Shown here one piece after another: positions 48,347 through 52,902 of a stretch of 52,902 bases of DNA. The stretch spans positions 1 to 52,902 of the forward strand of contig CAJTFE010000035.1 in NCBI GenBank assembly GCA_910575725.1. Direction: 5' to 3'. The stretch's first letter is position 1, and each line of letters starts with the position of its first letter. A program made the position numbers and the translations under genes. The notes below the pieces were generated by a model that did not search any database, was not told where the DNA came from, and worked only from the letters and a program-made list of their open reading frames with translations. Origin of the DNA: Clostridia bacterium. Lineage in GTDB: Bacteria > Bacillota > Clostridia > Lachnospirales > Lachnospiraceae.

Positions 48347-48760
48347 TTACCCATTAAATTTATAACCGACACCTAACACGGTTTTAATATAGACAGGGTT
48401 CTTGCTGTCCGGCTCTATTTTTTTCCGCAAATTGCAAATTACATTGACAACGCTTGAATGGCAGCTATCACTATCCATGTTCCAGACGGCTTCAAAAATC
48501 TGTGTCTGAGTGAGGACAATGCCGGGATTGGAAGCAAGGAATACAAGGGTACTGTATTCAAGACGGGTAAGGCTGATTTCCTCCCCGCCTTGAAGTACCC
48601 GGTGTTGATGCTGTTTTATTTCCAGTCCCGGAAATGATAACAGGGGAGAGAAATTTGGCTGTATTACCTCAAAGCTGGTTTCGTCCGATAGTGCGGCGAT
48701 TATTCTTTTAATAGCCATTTCCTCGTTGTCATTAAATGTCAATATCATCATTTTCCCCAT
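48347..48760 (-). CDS. Stand-alone winged-helix (Trans_reg_C) protein, element C copy 2
   Basis: 137 residues, about 75% alike to the 43759 product, with HQHRVLQGGEEISLTRLEYSTLVFLASNPGIVL and VICNLRKKIEPDSKNPVYIKTVLGVGYKFNG. No receiver. It is followed at 48,301 by a hairpin (CACCGGGAAATGA/TCATTTCCCGGTG). It lies 15 bp downstream of the Cys-rich gene and may be read with the arsenic-type operon. Confidence 0.8.
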   Translation of the reverse strand: MGKMMILTFNDNEEMAIKRIIAALSDETSFEVIQPNFSPLLSFPGLEIKQHQHRVLQGGEEISLTRLEYSTLVFLASNPGIVLTQTQIFEAVWNMDSDSCHSSVVNVICNLRKKIEPDSKNPVYIKTVLGVGYKFNG

Positions 48761-48774
48761 GTTACCGCCTTTCC

Positions 48775-48963
48775 TTATTTTTCAAAACGTTTTTTCAACA
48801 CTTCAAAATGATTTCGGTTACTTTTATCCCCGTTGTTATCCGGGAATAAACAGTAGGGCAAACTATCCGTTTCCCTATGTTTTATTACGCAAGCACAACA
48901 TTTTCCGTGGTTCGGACACGTTTTTTTGGGGCAAGCGCAATCTTTTACATTCGCACAACTCAT
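48775..48963 (-). CDS. Small cysteine-rich protein
   Basis: 62 residues with nine cysteines packed in the first half (CANVKDCACPKKTCPNHGKCCACV) and one more later (LPYC). The pattern suits a metal-binding or Fe-S knuckle protein. It is the last gene of the arsenic-type operon. Similar small proteins are found near ArsP-like permeases; function unknown. Confidence 0.65.
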   Translation of the reverse strand: MSCANVKDCACPKKTCPNHGKCCACVIKHRETDSLPYCLFPDNNGDKSNRNHFEVLKKRFEK

Positions 48964-48994
48964 AAATTACCGCCTTTGTATCAAACATTTTTGT

Positions 48995-49366
48995 TTAGAA
49001 GCCTAATTTGTGAAGAAGTTTTTCAACGTCTGCGGGTTTTAATACCTTTCCCATAGACGCTACTTTTTCATTCACAATAAGCGCAGGCATACTCATAACG
49101 CCGTATTCCATGATTTTCTGCATATCGGTTACATATTCCACTTCTACGGAAAGCCCTATTTTCTGAACAGCTTCCTTTGTGTTCTCATATAGTGCATGAC
49201 AGGACGCACAACCAGAACCTAAAACTTTAATACAGCAAATGCCGTTTTGAGCTTCGGGGCAGCAATCACTTGTGATTTCCGCAGCTTCGGACGTAGGACA
49301 GCCAGAGTTGCAAGCGCAAGCCGGGGCTTTCTTTTCTTCTTCCTTTTTCTTTCCAAACAGTGACAT
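48995..49366 (-). CDS. Thioredoxin-fold redox protein (MTH895/TM0996-like) with Cys-rich N-terminus
   Basis: 123 residues. The C-terminal 78 residues form a small thioredoxin fold with active site GCASCHALYENT and cis-Pro motif SMPALIVNEKV. The N-terminal 45 residues contain two cysteine groups (ACACNSGC, DCCPEA) not part of the fold. GGAGG 9 bases before the ATG. In permease operons of this type it may deliver or reduce the metalloid. Confidence 0.82.
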   Translation of the reverse strand: MSLFGKKKEEEKKAPACACNSGCPTSEAAEITSDCCPEAQNGICCIKVLGSGCASCHALYENTKEAVQKIGLSVEVEYVTDMQKIMEYGVMSMPALIVNEKVASMGKVLKPADVEKLLHKLGF

Positions 49367-49412
49367 AATAATTTACCTCCATTTAATTTATTTGGTTTCT
49401 TCACACAATTTT

Positions 49413-50426
49413 TTATACAAGCAAAAACTGAATTGCATTGAAGAAATAGCCAACAAGAATAATACCAATCGTACAGATTACAATAAATATAGCAAGCAAT
49501 TTAGGTTTGACAGCTTTTCGCAACATAATCATAGACGGCAGGGATAATGTGGTTACGCCCATCATAAAAGATAAAACTACGCCAAGCTGTGCGCCTTTTG
49601 CTAATAATGCTTCGGCAATCGGAATTGTACCGAAAATATCTGCATACATGGGAACGCCTGCTATTGTTGCAATAATTACGCCTAATGGATTGCCCGTTCC
49701 AAGAACACGCACAATAAAATCCTCTGGTATCCAGTTATGGATAAATGCACCGATAGCAACGCCGATTAGGACGTATGGAGCAACTTTTTTTGCCGTAGAC
49801 AAAACCTGTTCCCATGCGTATTTCATGCGGTCTTTGAAATGGAGTTCTTCTTGTTCAACATCAATAGATTTGCCGCTTCTTATAAATTCTTCCACATAAT
49901 TTTCAAGGTGTAATTTTTCAATCATAGTGCCGCCTGCAACGGCAATCACAAGCCCAAGCACGACATAAGTTATTGCGACTTTCCAACCGAATATACTCAT
50001 TAACAGTACAAGTGAGCCTAAATCAACCATAGGGGACGAAATCAAAAAGGAAAAGGTTACACCTAACGGCAACCCTGCATTTGTAAAGCCGATAAACAGC
50101 GGAATTGATGAACAGGAGCAAAACGGCGTTACCGTGCCAAGTAATGCAGCTATAATGTTTGCGCCGATACCGTGAAATCTTCCAAGAATTTTCTTTGTTC
50201 TTTCTGGTGGAAAATAACTCTGAATATACGATATAAGCAAAATCAAAACTCCCAAAAGCACCATGATTTTAATGGTGTCATAAAGGAAAAACTGAACGCT
50301 GCCGCCTATTTTCTCATTGGTGTCTAAACCGCAGGCATTAAGCAAGTTACCTATTAAGCGATTTAGCCATTGCATACCAAGAATTTCATTTTGAAAGAAA
50401 TTCCACCCTGTTTTTAATACTTCCAT
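49413..50426 (-). CDS. ArsP-like permease (DUF318/UPF0718)
   Basis: 337 residues, about eight to ten membrane segments. Two related motifs, ALLGTVTPFCSCSSIPLFIGFTNAGLPLGV (first half) and AGVPMYADIFGTIPIAEALLAKGAQLGV (second half), are typical; the FCSCSS cysteines are the metalloid-contacting residues of ArsP permeases that export trivalent organoarsenicals. GGAGG before the ATG. Operon with ArsR upstream and thioredoxin-like protein downstream. Confidence 0.85.
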   Translation of the reverse strand: MEVLKTGWNFFQNEILGMQWLNRLIGNLLNACGLDTNEKIGGSVQFFLYDTIKIMVLLGVLILLISYIQSYFPPERTKKILGRFHGIGANIIAALLGTVTPFCSCSSIPLFIGFTNAGLPLGVTFSFLISSPMVDLGSLVLLMSIFGWKVAITYVVLGLVIAVAGGTMIEKLHLENYVEEFIRSGKSIDVEQEELHFKDRMKYAWEQVLSTAKKVAPYVLIGVAIGAFIHNWIPEDFIVRVLGTGNPLGVIIATIAGVPMYADIFGTIPIAEALLAKGAQLGVVLSFMMGVTTLSLPSMIMLRKAVKPKLLAIFIVICTIGIILVGYFFNAIQFLLV

Positions 50427-50519
50427 AAAAGCCTCCTTAAATTGATAGATTGAAATGTATCTATTTGTTGTTGTTTAGATAAACCGTGCAAAAAAGTGTA
50501 CGTTGCTTTTTAAACACGG

Positions 50520-50816
50520 TTATCTGTTGTTTGAAAGAGATGTATTCGTCAGTGTTTTCAGACACTCTGCGGCATATTCCCCGCCGCTTTTGGATATGGA
50601 GTAATGCGTCCATTTTCCCTCTTTCCGGCTAATTACAATATCAGCGTCACACAATATTTTCATGTGGTGTGAAAGGGTCGGCTGTGTAATTTGCAGATTA
50701 TCCAATAATACGCAGGCGCATTTTTCTCCTGTAAGTAGTTGCTGCAAGATACGAATACGGTTTTCATCACAAAAAGCCTTAAAAATGGTTGCTACTTTCT
50801 TTTCGTCTATTTCCAT
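50520..50816 (-). CDS. ArsR-family metalloid-responsive repressor
   Basis: 98 residues. FKAFCDENRIRILQQLLTGEKCACVLLDNLQITQPTLSHHMKIL: the GEKCACVLL segment has the C-x-C in helix 3 of As(III)/Sb(III)-sensing ArsR proteins. GAGGTG precedes the ATG. First gene of the permease operon; its own promoter carries an imperfect dyad. Confidence 0.9.
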   Translation of the reverse strand: MEIDEKKVATIFKAFCDENRIRILQQLLTGEKCACVLLDNLQITQPTLSHHMKILCDADIVISRKEGKWTHYSISKSGGEYAAECLKTLTNTSLSNNR

Positions 50817-50830
50817 TTAATCACCTCACA

Positions 50831-50878
50831 TTGATATTTGTCTATGTGTTATTATATGCACATATAGATAAATGTCAA
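50831..50878 (-). promoter_or_regulatory. Promoter and operator of the arsR-permease operon
   Basis: On the minus strand, TTGACA (50878-50873) and TATAAT (50856-50851) are 16 bp apart. They lie inside an imperfect dyad with arms TTGATATTTGTCTATGTG and CACATATAGATAAATGTCAA, suitable for ArsR autorepression. Confidence 0.75.
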
Positions 50879-50937
50879 TACATTTTTCAAAATTTCTTTG
50901 AAATTAAATTAGCCTTGATATTTGTAAACGCAGAAAA

Positions 50938-50985
50938 CGCCGGGAAACAGCAGTCCGCAGACTGCCATTCCCCGACGTTCCATTA
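50938..50985 (-). terminator. Terminator after the TTRAP-like gene
   Basis: On the minus strand CGTCGGGGAATGGCAGTC pairs with the following GACTGCTGTTTCCCGGCG, then TTTTCTG. It belongs to the same hairpin family as those at 43,741 and 47,652. Confidence 0.7.
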
Positions 50986-51192
50986 CTCCATATCTTCAGT
51001 AGGCAGAAACACAAGCTCTGCAAATTCTTCCTCGGTTAGCTTCTTCAGCTTTTCCGCTGTGCGCTCCGCAAGCTCCCGTATCTCCGTTTCCATGTAGGGC
51101 AGGGCGGCGGTCATTGCCGCCACCGTATCAGCCCTTGTTTTCCTCCTGTAACAGCAGATAAGGTTTGTTTCCTCAAAGTTGAATTGTCCCAT
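50983..51192 (-). CDS. Transposon-transfer assisting protein (TTRAP-like)
   Basis: 69 residues: GQFNFEETNLICCYRRKTRADTVAAMTAALPYMETEIRELAERTAEKLKKLTEEEFAELVF. The size and the NFEETNLIC and ALPYME motifs fit the PF14203 family of Tn1549-like elements. AGGTATAGGCGC before the ATG; 4 bp from the gene upstream. Confidence 0.75.
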   Translation of the reverse strand: MGQFNFEETNLICCYRRKTRADTVAAMTAALPYMETEIRELAERTAEKLKKLTEEEFAELVFLPTEDME

Positions 51193-51196
51193 GCGC

Positions 51197-51907
51197 CTAT
51201 ACCTCCAATCCCTTGTTTTTGGTCTTTGCCGCCTGCTTTTTCGGGGCGGCGTTTACGGTCTTTTTGTCCTGTGCAAGCTGTGCCCGCAAAGACGGCTTTT
51301 TCTCTTTCCCCTTGTCGGACAGTGTTTCGATATGCTCCTTAATGTTACCACAATTTAAGCGATGTTGGTTATATTTTTCTTCCAGTAGAACGCCATGCAG
51401 GGCGGCGGGGTTTTTGGGCTGTTCCTCAAAGTTGACGAATTTCCCTAAGTTGGGGTCAGCGTCCCCGGTAATGCGCTTCCCGGCTTCCTGCGTCCGTTCC
51501 CCTTTCTCATATATCAGCTTAGTATCTCCGGGGGTTACGGAAGCGTCCTTGACGTGCTTGTAGTGCTTCTGGTAGTCCAGTTCGTAGAGGTTGCCCGTTA
51601 CCCTGCCTTTCTCAATGCCCGTCAGCTCCACGGCATAGGCAAGTATTTTGTCCCTCGTCTGCTCGGCGTAGAAACAGAACGTGTTATGCTCCCGTGTGTC
51701 CTTGATGAACGTGTCACGCTCTCGCAAGCACCACGTCCCGGCGGGGCGGCATAACCACAAATATTTTTTGTCCTCCGGGTTCGGGCTTTTCGCTGCCTGC
51801 TTCAAAACTTTTACGTCTATGTCAAAATCAGACTGAAAGTGTTCCGTGTGGCTCTGCATGATTGCTTTGAGGGATTTCAATATATCCACGTTTTCAAATT
51901 TCTGCAT
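51197..51907 (-). CDS. Conserved Tn1549-type conjugative-element protein
   Basis: 236 residues beginning MQKFENVDILKSLKAIMQSHTEHF; contains YLWLCRPAGTWCLRERDTFIKDTREHNTFCFYAEQT and a C-terminal KKPSLRAQLAQDKKTVNAAPKKQ tail shared with the next gene. AAAGGAG upstream. It is part of a recurrent accessory cluster in these elements; no biochemical role known. Confidence 0.65.
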   Translation of the reverse strand: MQKFENVDILKSLKAIMQSHTEHFQSDFDIDVKVLKQAAKSPNPEDKKYLWLCRPAGTWCLRERDTFIKDTREHNTFCFYAEQTRDKILAYAVELTGIEKGRVTGNLYELDYQKHYKHVKDASVTPGDTKLIYEKGERTQEAGKRITGDADPNLGKFVNFEEQPKNPAALHGVLLEEKYNQHRLNCGNIKEHIETLSDKGKEKKPSLRAQLAQDKKTVNAAPKKQAAKTKNKGLEV

Positions 51908-51910
51908 GGT

Positions 51911-52825
51911 TCAGCTCCTTTCTAAGTCCTGCTTTTTGCTTTTCTCCGCTGCCTTTTTCGGGGCGTTTTTCAGCACTTCCTTGTCCTGTGCAAGCTGCGC
52001 CCGGATAGAGGGCTTTTTCTCGGTCTTGGCGGCTGTGCGGGCTTCTTTCTGTATCTCCACGGGGCTTTTCCCGGATAAAGGTTTTATGCAGGATAAACGG
52101 TCAGCGGCATAGATAGCGTTGTCGTTAAGCTGCCTTTGCCACGCCCCGGCTTTGGGCGACCAACGGAAGCCGTTTTCCTTTAAGGTTTCACGGGTCTGTT
52201 CGTCCGGCTTTTCCTCAAAGAAGATTTGCAGGCGGTTATCTTCCCGGTTCATTTCCACTGTGCCGCCGTCAAACTCCCACCCGGCGTAGGCGGTTTCCTG
52301 CTTTCTTGTCAGTTCCGCAATGCGCCCCTTTATCCGGCGTATCTCTGCGTTGTTGTTGGATAAAGCCCATGAGGGGTAGGGCTTGTCGTCTATGTGCCAC
52401 TGTGACGACATTTCCGCTTTCATGGCTTCGATACGTTCAGCGGAAAGGTTGGGGCAGCCGTCAAGGGTCTTGTGCTTTCGGTAGTAGGCGTTTACCGCTT
52501 TCATGGTGTCCTGCGCCGCTTGCAGCTTTTCCAGTTTGGCTTCTAATTTCTGGATTGCCTGCGGGTCGTCTGCGCTGATACCGCCCATGCCCGTACTGCG
52601 TATCTTGTCAAGCAAGCCCTGTATCTCGTTCCAGTCCTCCATGTTCCTGTCACGGGCGGCGTTCTGCTTTTCCTTTTTGCGTACCGGGAAATTTGAGCCG
52701 CCCGCAATGAGGATAGAGGGTACACGGGCTTCAATGGAAAAACTGCTGTTCATGTTCTCGGCAAGTTTCCGGGCGTAGGTGTAGCCCAGCAAACTAAAGT
52801 TCCTGTCTCCCGCACAAAAACGTCA
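51911..52825 (-). pseudogene. N-terminally truncated large conjugative-element protein
   Basis: The open frame continues upstream of the first usable start to about 52,822, reading RFCAGDRNFSLLGYTYARKLAENMN before an in-frame TGA, so the true N-terminus is missing. The remaining about 300 residues include a coiled region, NGFRWSPKAGAWQRQLNDNAIYAADRL and a tail KKPSIRAQLAQDKEVLKNAPKK matching the neighbour. The sequence beyond 52,825 to the window end shows no gene and is presumably the DNA that replaced the 5' part. Confidence 0.7.
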
Positions 52826-52902
52826 AATTTAATTCTCAAGTGTCAAATACTATCTACAAGAGCGTGCTGTAGGATGCGGCACGTTTCCCTCTTGACCATC
52901 CC

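Larger units (their letters stand above)
47727..48765 (+). repeat. About 1-kb direct repeat, copy 2
   Basis: Second copy of 43162-44200 in the same orientation, containing the relaxase fragment, the shared spacer with its hairpin and the second winged-helix gene. Together the repeats frame the 3.5-kb SirTM cargo. Confidence 0.85.
37271..52902. mobile_element. Element C: integrative mobilizable/conjugative element, left end to window end
   Basis: Starts at the cut in the third ATPase and contains a serine recombinase (minus strand) at its end, sigma-like factor, HTH, XRE, SymE, mobC, relaxase, two cargo blocks and Tn1549-type accessory genes. The remainder of the ATPase is not found in the window, so the far end lies beyond 52,902. 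Parts after about 43,600 may have been added by later recombination. Confidence 0.7.

Overview
The window looks like a chromosome segment of a gut Clostridia species, most likely Lachnospiraceae. The evidence is a Firmicutes-style gene set with strong AGGAGG ribosome sites, ECF-transporter, MerR, ArsR and sporulation-killing-immunity-like families, and Tn1549/Tn4451-like mobile elements. Positions 1 to about 16,380 read as ordinary chromosome. From there to the end of the window is a pile-up of nested or tandem mobile elements. No rRNA, tRNA or CRISPR array was recognised.

Chromosomal part (1-16,380). It starts with a corrinoid-protein reductive activator (RACo-like) followed by a DUF3786 protein. 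Next come a zeta-toxin-like kinase with a 59-residue upstream partner, and a folate-type ECF transporter subunit plus alpha/beta hydrolase behind a well-matched tetrahydrofolate riboswitch. A MerR regulator faces a MATE pump across a promoter with a 19-bp spacer that holds a dyad. A putative metal exporter (ArsP_2 type) and a Crp/Fnr regulator follow. Convergent to these are thioredoxin and a ferredoxin-NapH pair, both preceded by the same GTGA-N5-TCAC box about 42 bp upstream of the inferred start. The part closes with a CPBP protease, an SDR/RmlD-like protein, an XRE-lipoprotein pair, an SdpR/SdpI-like pair and an M20 peptidase whose 3' end is replaced by mobile DNA.

Mobile part. Element A (about 16,380-31,075) carries a DUF gene, a long hairpin element, an excisionase-like HTH gene, a response regulator, a broken histidine kinase and a lantibiotic-immunity-type ABC transporter. 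A separate AT-rich two-component system, a sigma-like factor, mobC, a truncated relaxase, an Rpn-type nuclease, a TnpW-like protein and a large serine recombinase follow. A short Maff2/VirB6 vestige (31,078-31,275) separates it from element B (about 31,260-37,270). Element B repeats the same left end and two-component/ABC module in intact form, then starts a third copy whose ATPase is cut in its Walker A motif. The cut is the end of element C (37,271 to beyond the window), which has its own serine recombinase, sigma-like factor, XRE/SymE block, mobC and relaxase.

The cargo of element C is the most interesting part. A zinc-type macrodomain ADP-ribosyl hydrolase overlaps a SirTM (class M sirtuin) ADP-ribosyltransferase. 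A PNPOx-ferredoxin protein and an NAD(P)-binding oxidoreductase lie upstream, and a divergent HxlR regulator has a cysteine near its N-terminus. The usual lipoylated target GcvH-L and ligase LplA2 are absent. This cargo lies between two about 1-kb direct repeats of the relaxase tail plus a winged-helix gene. An arsenic-type operon (ArsR, permease, thioredoxin-like, Cys-rich protein) and conjugation accessory genes fill the rest.

Transporter operons of the repeated module share a tandem 11-bp box (GCAAGGTTTTG) at a fixed 15-bp distance from the -10 hexamer, which fits binding by the co-encoded OmpR-type regulators.
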